Positions 26,255 through 34,537 of a DNA stretch of 64,000 nt are shown here, in pieces. The position numbers and the translations under genes are program-made. The notes beneath the pieces were generated by a model. The model did no database searches, had not been told where the DNA came from, and was given only the letters and a program-made list of their open reading frames with translations. Within the stretch, counting starts at the first letter, position 1, and each line of letters begins with the position of its first letter. The stretch is from Aureicoccus marinus (GTDB lineage: Bacteria; Bacteroidota; Bacteroidia; Flavobacteriales; Flavobacteriaceae), in NCBI RefSeq assembly GCF_002954325.1, contig NZ_MQVX01000001.1, forward strand, positions 2,946,977-3,010,976, written 5' to 3'.

Positions 26255-26709
26255 TTATCCAAGGATCTCTTTCGCCGTTTCGGTCAAGATCAGCTCTATT
26301 TTTGTACTGCCGAATAGTGCTTTGATTTTGCCTAAAAATGATTTTGGTTTTACTTCCTTCGGAACCCATAGTTCCTTCCCATTGAATTGTTCAGGATAGA
26401 GGATATTCGATTTCCAATCAGCGGAATTGATCAGTTTTATAGACAACTCAATGCCAAGACTTTCGCCTAAGTGAGTCATCATTCAGTATGCCCTTCTGCA
26501 TACATTGAAATTTCGAAAAACTGGGATTGGCGGTTGTAAATGACCAAATACCAGTCGTTCGACCAGGGCCCCCAATCATTCGTGTACTCGGCTATCAGCT
26601 TTATTTGGTCAATAGGAACTTCTACAATTCGCTTTGTATTGTATTCCCAAACAACCTTCCCATTCTCAACAAAGGTCTTCCCTGATTGGTTTTTTGCTGT
26701 AGAACTCAT
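26255..26709 (-). pseudogene. hypothetical protein split by a probable frameshift
   Basis: Two short frames overlap by ATGA: 26479-26709 (76 residues, ends YAEGHTE) and 26255-26482 (75 residues, starts MMTHLGESLGIELS). If one A is restored at 26481-26484, the two join into a single 151-residue protein reading ...SMYAEGHTEMMTHLGESLG..., which is a natural continuation. They could alternatively be two translationally coupled small genes. The N-terminal half (WEYNTKRIVEVPIDQIKLIAEYTNDWGPW) resembles cytoplasmic proteins found in Bacteroidota cassette-like regions. Function unknown. Confidence 0.5.
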
Positions 26710-26768
26710 TTTACTACTTCAATCCTTATTTACCCTGTTGCAATTCGATAATCTGATTATAGACTTTG

Positions 26769-27298
26769 TTACCCATTTTGTATCTCTACCCTCTTCTCAA
26801 ACGAAATAAGTATTTCTGCGCCATTTTCGAAGGTGAAGTCCATCGGTTCATCATTGCTGTCAAGCTGATAATCAACAATAGCAAACTGCACTGTTTTGTT
26901 GTTTTCGAATTCCAGTACAATTTCCATGGGGCTTTCGGCCGAAATAAAATCGTCAGCAGTATCATCCCAGACCTCATAAGTGAACCACTTGATATCTGAG
27001 CGCACTACTTTTTTACCCGCAAGGCTGTGAAGCCTGTAAATATTTCCTTTTGATAGGGTTTTAAAGGGCAAGTCAGAGAGTTGCTCCTTGAGGTCTTCAA
27101 AACCGCCGAGAACCATTTGGCGATCTGCGTTCCAGCCAATTTGAATAATCCAGCAGGGAATGATAATTGTATGCCACCGTCTATTAGCCAGAGATTCTTA
27201 TTCTCTACTTCGATGTAGGTGTTATTTACATTGAAAACCTCCAGGCTCATTAAAGCACCAGATTCGAGTATGGATAGGTATCTGCTTTTGTCTTCCAT
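26769..27298 (-). pseudogene. hypothetical protein split by a probable frameshift
   Basis: The 5' part begins at 27298 (MEDKSRYLSILESGAL) and continues to about 27150 (DGGIQLSFPAG). It then runs out of frame, while the other frame continues as IIQIGWNADRQMVLGGFEDL and on to the stop at 26769. Restoring one base near 27148 gives one protein of about 176 residues. It is soluble, with no signal peptide. It begins one base after the stop of the signal-peptidase-like gene, so the two form one unit. No family is recognised. Confidence 0.55.
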
Positions 27299-27299
27299 A

Positions 27300-27983
27300 T
27301 TATTTAATTAAAACCCCCTTAACTGCGCTCCTATCGATGGGCCCAATAGATCTAGAGTCTTCAGATACATCCCGATTGTCAGCCAGACAAAATAACTTTC
27401 CTTTCGGGATCTTAAAAGGACCAAAGTGATCCCTGTTCCAATCCTGCTTATAGTATGCTTGAATTAGATCGTCGTACTCCTTCCGCGATTTGATAACTCT
27501 TCTTTGTTTTAGGTTAAATTTTTCGACTATTCTGTCATCAATAAATCGGGTTAGCGTGTCTTCTGGCTTCATCCAGAAGAAGTGCTCATAGCTGTAATTA
27601 TTATCGAGATCCAACTTATTTAACTCCTCAATGGAAAACCTGTATTCGTGAGCTAAAGAAAGGTCCTTGTCAAAATTCTCCCCGTTGACGAAAAGAGTTC
27701 CATCTCTCATTTCAACTATATCTCCTTCGCTCGCCACCATACGGAAGATCCTGTGTTGACTAAAGAGACTATCTGGGTATTTGAATGTATAGGCTACAAA
27801 ATCACCAGGTTCCGGGTTTATGAGAGTTGTGGTGACAATGAATTGTCCTTCTTTCAGGCTTGGCTCATTTGCCCAGGTACTATTTCTATAAACAACGAAG
27901 ACTCCCGAGAACCAGAGAATTGTATACAAGCCTACTATGGAGCTTGCTATGATCAAGTACAGTCTTAATTTGCTGTTCATCAA
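27300..27983 (-). CDS. signal peptidase I-like (S26) protein lacking the catalytic Ser and Lys
   Basis: A 227-residue protein with an N-terminal membrane segment (about residues 9-31) and the S26 layout. However, the box that should read SMxPTLxxGD reads ANEPSLKEGQ (residues 38-47), with Ala in place of the nucleophile Ser. The box that should read YIKRxVGxPGD reads RIFRMVASEGD (78-88), with Phe in place of the general-base Lys. The last box, ADNRDVSEDSRSIG, is conserved. A peptidase-dead binding or scaffolding role is likely. It lies in the cassette-like region and is followed one base later by the 26769-27298 gene. Confidence 0.7.
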   Translation of the reverse strand: MMNSKLRLYLIIASSIVGLYTILWFSGVFVVYRNSTWANEPSLKEGQFIVTTTLINPEPGDFVAYTFKYPDSLFSQHRIFRMVASEGDIVEMRDGTLFVNGENFDKDLSLAHEYRFSIEELNKLDLDNNYSYEHFFWMKPEDTLTRFIDDRIVEKFNLKQRRVIKSRKEYDDLIQAYYKQDWNRDHFGPFKIPKGKLFCLADNRDVSEDSRSIGPIDRSAVKGVLIK

Positions 27984-27984
27984 G

Positions 27985-28095
27985 TGTTACGGAGGTTTCG
28001 ATTATATTTTGTGCGAGTGTGGCTGTGGTTTGAATGGAAGTTAGGAAAAATGGGGAGGGGTGATGAATTTGCACCCCGATTCAAGATGGTTACTC
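27985..28095. repeat. repeat with conserved loop motif, weak arms
   Basis: Intergenic 110 bases containing GGTTTGAATGGAAGTTAGG and AAAAATGGGGAGGGG, close variants of the recurrent loop motif. The flanking arms (TGTTACGGAGGTTTCG and CGATTCAAGATGGTTAC) pair only weakly. It lies between two minus-strand genes, 3' of the 28090 gene. Confidence 0.4.
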
Positions 28096-28770
28096 TAATT
28101 TGAACAATTCCATCTGGTAGGTACTGCCCTTCCATTTTAAATTAAGGAAGAATGATTCGACTCCATTAGTAAGTATTTCATACTCATATACGTCTCCTGG
28201 TTTGCTAAATTCTTTTTTAAATGGGTCGTTACTTTCTTTGAAAATCAATTCAAATTCGCAATTTTCTTTCCATTTTATATCAAGCATGGAATAGGTCCGT
28301 CCGCGGTTCATTCTTTCCAAAAACATAGTATTGGAAATGGTAACGAAGGTGGTGTCGATAATACTCGTGTCCGGTCTTTTGGTTAGGTAATAAAAGTCTC
28401 CATTTTTTAAGTCGTTACAGCTTAAATCGGTTTGTTTTGCAACCTCTTTATCGCTACCAACAGTTTCAGAGTTATAGTTTTCTAAAATGAAAGTGCAGTC
28501 TTTGACCAACTTAGATCCAATAAGGATTCCAATATTCTCTACATCAAGATCTTCTATAGTATTTGCCTCATAGTGCTCCTTTAACTCTTTCATGTTGCTG
28601 ATGAGTATATCTTCAAAACAAGATCGTATAATATCCGAATTTTTGACCTCCTGTTTTTGAATACAGCTACACACATCTTTCGCTAACTTGTCTATTATTT
28701 CCTGTGCTTTCAGGCTGTTATTGAATCCAATTAATAGGAGGGTAAGTGTGAGGAGAAATCGATTCTTCAT
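28090..28770 (-). CDS. secreted cysteine-containing hypothetical protein
   Basis: A 226-residue protein with a signal peptide ending near SLKAQE. The N-terminal half has an alternating cysteine pattern (DVCSCIQK, RSCFED, KDCTF, LSCNDL), suggesting disulfide bonds in the periplasm. The C-terminal half is beta-rich (GDFYYLTKRPDTSIIDTT, LDIKWKENCEFELIF). Proteins with DxCxC near the N-terminus are common in flavobacteria, but their function is unknown. Its start overlaps the stop of the upstream membrane-protein gene by ATGA. Confidence 0.6.
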   Translation of the reverse strand: MKNRFLLTLTLLLIGFNNSLKAQEIIDKLAKDVCSCIQKQEVKNSDIIRSCFEDILISNMKELKEHYEANTIEDLDVENIGILIGSKLVKDCTFILENYNSETVGSDKEVAKQTDLSCNDLKNGDFYYLTKRPDTSIIDTTFVTISNTMFLERMNRGRTYSMLDIKWKENCEFELIFKESNDPFKKEFSKPGDVYEYEILTNGVESFFLNLKWKGSTYQMELFKLE

Positions 28771-29195
28771 TGTGGTGATGCCGGATTTTTAGTTAGTTTT
28801 TCATTAATGATCATCAATCCAAGTATGATCAGAAGAGAGAATAGGGATGAAAATGAAACTGCTCCGTCAATATTTTCTTCGAAGGGTTTTTCAAAGGAAT
28901 CCAGAAACGCCATTAGGTCGGAACCTCCAAACAACCATAGGGTCAGTTCGTAGATGAGAAACCCTACGAATAGCGAAATCAGCTTTTTTCCCAGTCCGAT
29001 GATCCGCTTTCTAAACACCAAAACCAGCGTTATTTCAATCGCGAAGACAATCAGTAGAATTATGCCAAGAAGGATAGGTGCCATGCCAATTCCAGGTAAG
29101 GTTGTTTGGTTAAACCAAGTCATAAAAAATGTCATTGTCAGAATGGGATGAATCAGAAAATAAAAAATCATTTCGTATTTACTCAGATTGTTCAT
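28767..29195 (-). CDS. hypothetical membrane protein
   Basis: A 142-residue protein with four hydrophobic segments (about residues 8-24, 35-56, 71-92, 112-130). A polar loop carries an acidic stretch (DSFEKPFEENIDG). It ends four bases inside the next gene (ATGA overlap), so the two are coupled. It begins six bases after the 29202 stop. No family is recognised. Confidence 0.55.
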   Translation of the reverse strand: MNNLSKYEMIFYFLIHPILTMTFFMTWFNQTTLPGIGMAPILLGIILLIVFAIEITLVLVFRKRIIGLGKKLISLFVGFLIYELTLWLFGGSDLMAFLDSFEKPFEENIDGAVSFSSLFSLLIILGLMIINEKLTKNPASPQ

Positions 29196-29201
29196 TGCAA
29201 A

Positions 29202-29817
29202 CTAGCCTTCGTTTTTCCTTTCCTCTATGAATTCAGCGATATCGGAAATATGCCGAAAATCATATTCGCCAATGTTTTCTGGCGTTTTAATAACATTCAT
29301 ATAATCAATGTCCAGGGCGTTCGATTTTTCCCCAATAATAGTATCCAAAATCAGATAAGTGCCGTTCATAAATACTTCCCTTTCTGATTCCTCATAGTCC
29401 GGATAGCAAACATTAAAACCTATTGCGGTCGGGTCTTTCTTTGATACTAAAGGGATGAAAATTATTTCTTCCGGATTGAACACCCTTCCTCCGTAGTCCA
29501 GACTGAAACCAGTGCCCATCGGAGGTTTAAAGGCAATTATATCCCAGTTTTTGAATTCTGGTGCCAGGCTTGTCAATTTTTCCACCGAGGCAAAATACTC
29601 GACGTTGCCTTCGGCCGAAATGATCAATTCCACTTTCTCGTCCTCTGGATGACCTCCAATTTCAAAGTAGATATTCTTATTGAACTTATGCAGTTCATCA
29701 AGAAATTCATCCATCAACTGATCTTTATTCGACTCCGTTATATCGGAAAGGAAAAGATATCTGTCTGATGTTTATCAAACCAATTCCAAAACCGCTCTGC
29801 CTTTTGGTCTTCGATCA
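29202..29817 (-). pseudogene. hypothetical cytoplasmic protein with a probable frameshift near its start
   Basis: The main frame (29202-29717, MMDEFLDELHKFNKNIYFEIGGHPEDEK) is only the C-terminal part. Upstream, another frame starts at 29817 with MIEDQKAERFWNWFDKHQTD and runs into a stop at once after IFSFPI. Restoring one T in the TTTT run at 29752-29755 joins them as ...TDIFFLSDITESNKDQLMDEF..., giving about 205 residues. The combined protein (RFWNWF at the start, ISAEGN, FKPPMG) resembles a soluble family often seen in Bacteroidota and next to immunity-like genes. No function is known. Confidence 0.6.
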
Positions 29818-29951
29818 TAATTACTCTATTTGGAAGGATCAATGTAACTGTCCACCGATTGAGAAAACAGATTTAAGCTAAGGGCTAGAAATAAAATCGA
29901 CGTGATGGTTTTCATTGAGAAATGGGATTTAGTTTGTTGCTGTACCGGTAT

Positions 29952-31031
29952 CTATTGGTTTGAGGCCAAGAAGTCAATCAATTCAACTAAAATCGGGTTT
30001 TTGAACATATTATTCCAATTGATAATAATACGTTCACTCTCCACAAACCGTATTGCATGGCTGGTTCCCATTCCGGCTCCCCCATGAGCAACAGCCTTTG
30101 CAGAAGTATTTTTTGCAAAAGGTAATTCCATAATGGTAAATCCATAGCCATACGGATCCTGATGGGGTGGTGGCCAGGCATCTTCAGGTACTTCCGATGG
30201 AAAAGAATGGGGTGTGAAGGCTAGGGTCCACATCCTTTTTGAAAGTAACTTTTCTGAACCCAAGGCAGCCATGAATTTATGCATGTCTTCTAATGTGGAA
30301 ATCTCACCTCCATCTCCGCCAAAATCATCTCCGACTAGAAGTTCAACACTGCCATTACTATTGAAATAATTTGGCATTTTATTGGGCTCCATTTTAGATC
30401 TGGGAAAGGTGTTCTTCATTGCTAGCACGTCAAAAATCCTTTCGGCCATCACGTCATAAAACGGCTTCTGTCGATACTTCTCTACAATAAGACTAAGGAG
30501 AATGTAGCCGGTATTACTGTAGTTGAATTTTGTACCTGGTTCAAACTTTAAGTCCATTTTTGAAACTTCGGTAAGCATGTCTGCCTTGCTTATTTCAAAA
30601 GACATTTTACCACTTAGTTGTAACAAGAAATAGTCCCTTAAACCAGAACGGTGAGCCAACAAGTCGTGTAAGCTTATCTCTGCTGCTCTGGGGTGTTTGA
30701 AATCTTGGAGTAAATCATTTAAACTATCATCCAGGGTAATGATCCCTTCATCCACCAACTGAAGTGTAAGTATGGAAGTAAACATTTTACCCATGCTGTT
30801 TATGGAAAACAACTCATCGCCATTAAGGGCAGTATTTGTTGCCTTATTGGCAATTCCCCAGGCATCCTTGTAAACCAATTCATTGCCATTAGCAACCAAT
30901 ACACCGCCATGGATTTTTCCTTCTACATAAAGCATTCCGATAAAGTTAGAGATAGATGAATTATCTACTTGCTGAGCAAAAGTGAACTGAACTGTAATTA
31001 TGGTCAGGATAAGTCCTAAATGTTTTTTCAT
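29952..31031 (-). CDS. serine hydrolase, beta-lactamase / class C-type (S12) family
   Basis: A 359-residue exported protein (signal ending near TFAQQ). The S12 motifs are present: INSMGKMF with Ser 79 and Lys 82 (SxxK), YSNTGY near residue 157 (the Tyr motif YxN), and HGGAGMG near 322 (the KTG-like HGG box). These proteins include D-alanyl-D-alanine carboxypeptidases, esterases and class C beta-lactamases; the YSN and HGG boxes favour an esterase or DD-peptidase-like enzyme. The role and substrate are open. It is preceded and followed by short AT-rich gaps, with a loop-motif variant on its right. Confidence 0.75.
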   Translation of the reverse strand: MKKHLGLILTIITVQFTFAQQVDNSSISNFIGMLYVEGKIHGGVLVANGNELVYKDAWGIANKATNTALNGDELFSINSMGKMFTSILTLQLVDEGIITLDDSLNDLLQDFKHPRAAEISLHDLLAHRSGLRDYFLLQLSGKMSFEISKADMLTEVSKMDLKFEPGTKFNYSNTGYILLSLIVEKYRQKPFYDVMAERIFDVLAMKNTFPRSKMEPNKMPNYFNSNGSVELLVGDDFGGDGGEISTLEDMHKFMAALGSEKLLSKRMWTLAFTPHSFPSEVPEDAWPPPHQDPYGYGFTIMELPFAKNTSAKAVAHGGAGMGTSHAIRFVESERIIINWNNMFKNPILVELIDFLASNQ

Positions 31032-31104
31032 GATGATTGGGTTGATAGGTAGTTGGTGAATATGGGGAAGCTAAGCCCTAGTAGTCAGGTCCTCTCAAAA
31101 AATA

Positions 31105-31773
31105 TTATTTTATGATTAGTTCGATTCTATTAATGCTGTCCTTTATAAAGGTTACTACTGGGGCATTCTCATTCAAAGTAATTTTTTTCCAATTGGCTTC
31201 GAATTTATCTGAAGATTCCGAATAAATTCGAATAGTATCGATTCTTTTATCCGTTAAGTCCTGAATAGAATCAGCCGTTCTCTTGTGAAAGTCATAATCA
31301 TCGTAATGAGTGACATATACACCGTTACTTCGATCCTCCATAATTTTTAAGTCAGCAATTGAAACAACCGACCAAAACCATCCTTCCATTTTGAACGGTT
31401 CATTGGGTTGTAACCCGGCGGTTTTCAATTTTTGGAAGGTAATTGAGTCAGGTAAATTCGAATCGAGAACTAATTCCATGGGGGACGCCTCTACCACGGA
31501 ATTATCATAGTAGGTTTTTATATCAAGAAATCCGTTAGATAGAGCTAATCCACCAGAGGCATAACCATTTCCTTCTTCATAATCCCAGTAAACAGGCAGC
31601 CCATGAAGCTTTTGGATGGAATCGAAAGTAGCTTTAGGATTAGGGCTGACAATATTTATCTTATAAAATTCAAGATAATTGGGGCTTCTTTTTTCTTGGC
31701 AACTAATCAATGAAAATAGTATCAGTAGGTTCAATAATGCCAAACCAATGAATTGATTGCGTCTAACCATCAT
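31105..31773 (-). CDS. lipoprotein, possibly with a VOC-like domain
   Basis: A 222-residue protein with a lipoprotein signal (FSLISCQEK, Cys about 25). Residues 35-165 show a strand-helix-strand pattern (YLEFYKINIVSPNPKATFDSIQKL, PVYWDYEEGNGYASGGLAL, EGWFWSVVSIADL) reminiscent of the vicinal oxygen chelate fold, but metal ligands are not evident. The last third is helical and acidic. It lies in the cassette-like region, with a conserved-loop repeat at its right. Confidence 0.45.
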   Translation of the reverse strand: MMVRRNQFIGLALLNLLILFSLISCQEKRSPNYLEFYKINIVSPNPKATFDSIQKLHGLPVYWDYEEGNGYASGGLALSNGFLDIKTYYDNSVVEASPMELVLDSNLPDSITFQKLKTAGLQPNEPFKMEGWFWSVVSIADLKIMEDRSNGVYVTHYDDYDFHKRTADSIQDLTDKRIDTIRIYSESSDKFEANWKKITLNENAPVVTFIKDSINRIELIIK

Positions 31774-31799
31774 TTTAAAATTACTTCCATGGGCCCCCG

Positions 31800-31905
31800 G
31801 TTATAACTTGTTCGGGTGCGTTTGTGGTTTGAAAGGAAGTTAGTGTAAACAGGTTTCCGAACAGAAATGATTTGTATCCCTTGCCATAAAACGTGTGTTA
31901 CTTAA
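31800..31905. repeat. repeat with conserved loop motif
   Basis: Contains TTTGTGGTTTGAAAGGAAGT and TAGTGTAAACAGG, variants of the recurrent loop motif. The arms (GGTTATAACTTG and CATAAAACGTGTG) do not pair convincingly. It sits between two minus-strand genes in a 180-base gap. Confidence 0.35.
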
Positions 31906-31955
31906 TCCCAAATGGTTTCGAATCTAGTTCCTCTTGCCATTCAGTTCCGTACTTC

Positions 31956-32557
31956 TTATTCAAAATAGATTTTCAAGTCCCTTTTAATTCGATTGATATT
32001 CCATTTAGCGAGTAATACAGGAACTTGTACAAATAAGAATCCAATAAAGATTAGAATGAATAACTCTGGGAAGGGATTTACTTCTCCAATAGGCGGAAGT
32101 AGAGCTTCGAGAATAACAAGTCCGGCAATTAGACAGAGAAAAGTCAGTAGACCTAAAATAACAAGCAGCGAAGATTTGCTCATTCCAGTTATTTTCATGG
32201 ATATTTCGATTCCTTTTTCTGTTTTATGAAAACTACCAGTGGCCTTGGCCCAGTTAGGAGAAAAGTCAAGAAATCCTACCCTTTTTCTCACTAAGAATCC
32301 TTCATCATCAACTTGACCAACTAGTTTTTGGTGACTGGGCTGAAAAATGTCTATTAATGCAAAAAGGAAAGAGTAGTATTCTCCGTTTGATTCGGCGTGC
32401 ATTTTTTGAACAATTCCATCTAATCCACTTTTGGAGGTTAGATTAATATGTTCTTGAAGCCCGTATTTTTCCAGAATTCTATCCATTCAATTGTAACATT
32501 TTCTTTACCAAAAAAGTTGATCAATTCTTCATATTTGATATCTAAGTCCATCTCCAT
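31956..32557 (-). pseudogene. membrane protein with a probable frameshift near its start
   Basis: The main frame (31956-32486, MDRILEKYGLQEHINL) encodes 176 residues with two or three hydrophobic segments (LLVILGLLTFLCLIAGLVIL, LFILIFIGFLFVQVPVLL). Just upstream, the other frame starts at 32557 (MEMDLDIKYEELINFFGKENVTIE) and breaks at the junction. Adding one A near 32487 joins them as ...VTIEMDRILEKYG..., which reads naturally. The combined protein has about 200 residues with a cytoplasmic N-terminal part and C-terminal membrane helices. Function unknown. Confidence 0.55.
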
Positions 32558-32578
32558 ATTTTTCTATTCGAATGATGT

Positions 32579-32667
32579 ACAACTATACAGATAATTACAC
32601 CTTCAGGTGAATTTTTGGTTGGAAAGGAAGTTAGTGAAAATGGGGGAAGGGAGAGAATGAGTTATGG
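32579..32667. repeat. attC-like imperfect inverted repeat 3
   Basis: Left arm ACAACTATACAGATAATTAC and right arm GAGTTATGGCAGAAGTTAGC pair at AACT/AGTT and ATAA/TTAT, with unpaired bases between. The loop has GGTTGGAAAGGAAGTTAGTG and AAAATGGGGGAAGGG. It lies 3' of the 32674 gene. Confidence 0.4.
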
Positions 32668-32673
32668 CAGAAG

Positions 32674-33129
32674 TTAGCGACTGATTTTTAGTCTTTCGTA
32701 TCGCTTTATTTTGGTGAAAGCTTTGTGTCTAAAATTTTGACTGTGTTTTTTATTTTCTATTAAATAGTTCAGTTGGCTTTCTAAATCAGAGTCTATTTCG
32801 GATTCTTTGAGCCATTCAATTCCGAGTTCAGCCCAATAAGAGGACCCCCCTATACTCAGCCGTATTATTTTATGTACTAATTCAGGTAGTCTAACATCAG
32901 TTTTCAAATCTGCCGACTTGATTTTTTTGCTCAAATAGAATTCAAACTCCGTTCTTTTCATTTCGAGTATTGGTAGGAGTCCGACCCCACCTTCCTCAAG
33001 CGATTTTAATCCTTCTGCTGTGTCGGTATACCAATTTCCTTCCTTATCAACTCCAGCAAAATATCCGGTATTCTTGATGTCGAAAATAGGCGTCCATTCA
33101 ATATAGTTTCCACCTTTGGTTTTTTTCAT
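32674..33129 (-). CDS. hypothetical protein, 151 residues
   Basis: A soluble, charged protein without signal. It starts MKKTKGGNYIEWTPIFDIKN, and the middle has a helix-rich part ending in YLIENKKHSQNFRHKAF. No family is recognised. It stands as a single gene between two repeat elements, the typical arrangement of a one-gene cassette here. Confidence 0.5.
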   Translation of the reverse strand: MKKTKGGNYIEWTPIFDIKNTGYFAGVDKEGNWYTDTAEGLKSLEEGGVGLLPILEMKRTEFEFYLSKKIKSADLKTDVRLPELVHKIIRLSIGGSSYWAELGIEWLKESEIDSDLESQLNYLIENKKHSQNFRHKAFTKIKRYERLKISR

Positions 33130-33150
33130 TTCGGTTTTTTGACTTGTGCC

Positions 33151-33250
33151 TCTTGGTCTTGGCTACGACTTGTTCTGGTGCCCTTGGTTTGAAAGGAAGT
33201 TAGTAAAAATGGGGAAGGGGAGCGAAATGGGATATAGCTCTTGTTGTAAG
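33151..33250. repeat. attC-like imperfect inverted repeat 4
   Basis: The left arm contains TCTTGGTCTTGGCTACGACT, the right arm GATATAGCTCTTGTTGTAAG. CTTGGCTA can pair with TAGCTCTTG with a mismatch, and the outer bases pair weakly. The loop carries GGTTTGAAAGGAAGTTAGTA and AAAATGGGGAAGGGG. It separates the 33129 and 33781 genes, directly 3' of the latter. Confidence 0.4.
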
Positions 33251-33253
33251 ACG

Positions 33254-33781
33254 TTATTTTTCGAAGTCCGCTTTGTTTTTTAAGACAAACTCAACTAAAA
33301 GCTGCGTTAAGTTGTCTTCGTATCTATAAAAATCCGTAGTGCAATTATTCCAATTCTCCTCCGCTTTTTCTTCGATTAACTCCATCTGATTTTGTCGTTC
33401 CACTCTGTCCTTCGGAACCATCCCATTTTTAAATTCGGAGTTCGCTCTCTTGACAATTTTCGCAGTTTTATTTGCTCCAATTTTAATTAAGGCATCAACT
33501 GTTTCGTTTCCATAATTTCCGCTTGAGTTCCAATAGAATTGATGAAATCCTCCATTATTTATCTCCCTTTCCAGATTTTCAATTATTAGAAATGTTTTTT
33601 GCGCCTCATTTAAAGTCGCCATTATTTCACCATATTCACTTTTTCGATTTAAGTATGAATCGATTTCCATGACAATCAAGTCATGTCTTTCGTTTTGCAA
33701 TAGTTTATCCAAATCAAACTCCATTTGAGCATTTGCGTTACTTAAGATTAAAGATGCAAGAAATAATAGGAGATTTTTCAA
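33254..33781 (-). CDS. DUF4375 (DMP19-like) secreted protein
   Basis: A 175-residue protein with a signal peptide ending near NANAQM. The core IENLEREINNGGFHQFYWNSSGN, then TVDALIKIGANKTAKI, is the DUF4375 signature (NGGF.Q.. and the following helix), also known as the DMP19-like family. The family is linked to DNA-mimic or immunity-type proteins in some bacteria, but here the signal peptide suggests export. The start overlaps no other gene, and it lies 27 bases from the duplicated lipoprotein gene. Confidence 0.7.
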   Translation of the reverse strand: MKNLLLFLASLILSNANAQMEFDLDKLLQNERHDLIVMEIDSYLNRKSEYGEIMATLNEAQKTFLIIENLEREINNGGFHQFYWNSSGNYGNETVDALIKIGANKTAKIVKRANSEFKNGMVPKDRVERQNQMELIEEKAEENWNNCTTDFYRYEDNLTQLLVEFVLKNKADFEK

Positions 33782-33808
33782 GGTGATTTATAATGTGTTT
33801 CAACGGTT

Positions 33809-34513
33809 TTATAATCCATTTCTTTTCTTCCAATTGCTCATTGTCACCGGATGTTCATCGTCAATGGGATAATTCCGGTTTATAAAGTCCAACTGTTTTA
33901 ATGTTAGCAAAACAAACATTCCGTCATTGCCACAATTTATTGGATAAAATTGCTCGTCCGAATTTTGTCTTCGCAATTCTGCGTTCAACATTTCTATAAA
34001 ATTCACGTAGGCAATTCCCCAATCCAAGTCAGAAAATTGTCCGTCGAATGCTGTGTATTCTATTCCGTTGAGTTCAATCGTGTGTTTCCAACTATTTTGA
34101 TCTTGTTCGCTTTGTTCGTTCTCGAATTTTAATTCCAGTCCAAGTTTGTCAAAAGTTGGTTTTACCTGTTTTAGATATTCAGTCAATCCACCAATCTCGA
34201 ATAGTTCCTCACAATCAACCCACTGATAGCGATTGTCCATGAAATTCAGAGTATTACCACGCATTGGTCCTTGAAAGAAATTTAAATTGGTGTATGTTTT
34301 TTGAAAATCAGCTTTAACCGAATCTAATTCGGATTCATTGGTAAGATTGAAATACCCCAATTTTTCTAACTCTTCTACGACTTCTTTCCCGCTTAGTTTC
34401 TTTTGAATTACTCTTTCTGGATTTGGGTTTTTGATTTTAGAAACCGCACTGTCCTTCTTGGAATTACAGCTCAAAAAAGTGAGAAGAAATATGATTAGAA
34501 AAAGATGTTTCAT
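33809..34513 (-). CDS. lipoprotein, copy 2 of a duplicated gene
   Basis: A 234-residue lipoprotein almost identical to 23924-24628. Differences are single residues such as EKV/ERV, YTDL/YTNL, FEKL/FDKL, SHLDW/SDLDW, FYSIN/FYPIN and FVNR/FINR. The start is placed at the same ATG as copy 1 (MKHLFL); a TTG four codons upstream is less likely. DNA homology begins at TTTTATAA near the stop codons and ends soon after the start codons, so the duplication covers the gene with short flanks. It is preceded (5') by the 34538 gene, unlike copy 1, which follows a palindromic leader. Confidence 0.7.
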   Translation of the reverse strand: MKHLFLIIFLLTFLSCNSKKDSAVSKIKNPNPERVIQKKLSGKEVVEELEKLGYFNLTNESELDSVKADFQKTYTNLNFFQGPMRGNTLNFMDNRYQWVDCEELFEIGGLTEYLKQVKPTFDKLGLELKFENEQSEQDQNSWKHTIELNGIEYTAFDGQFSDLDWGIAYVNFIEMLNAELRRQNSDEQFYPINCGNDGMFVLLTLKQLDFINRNYPIDDEHPVTMSNWKKRNGL

Positions 34514-34537
34514 TGGTTTTTTCAAATTGAAAACAAC

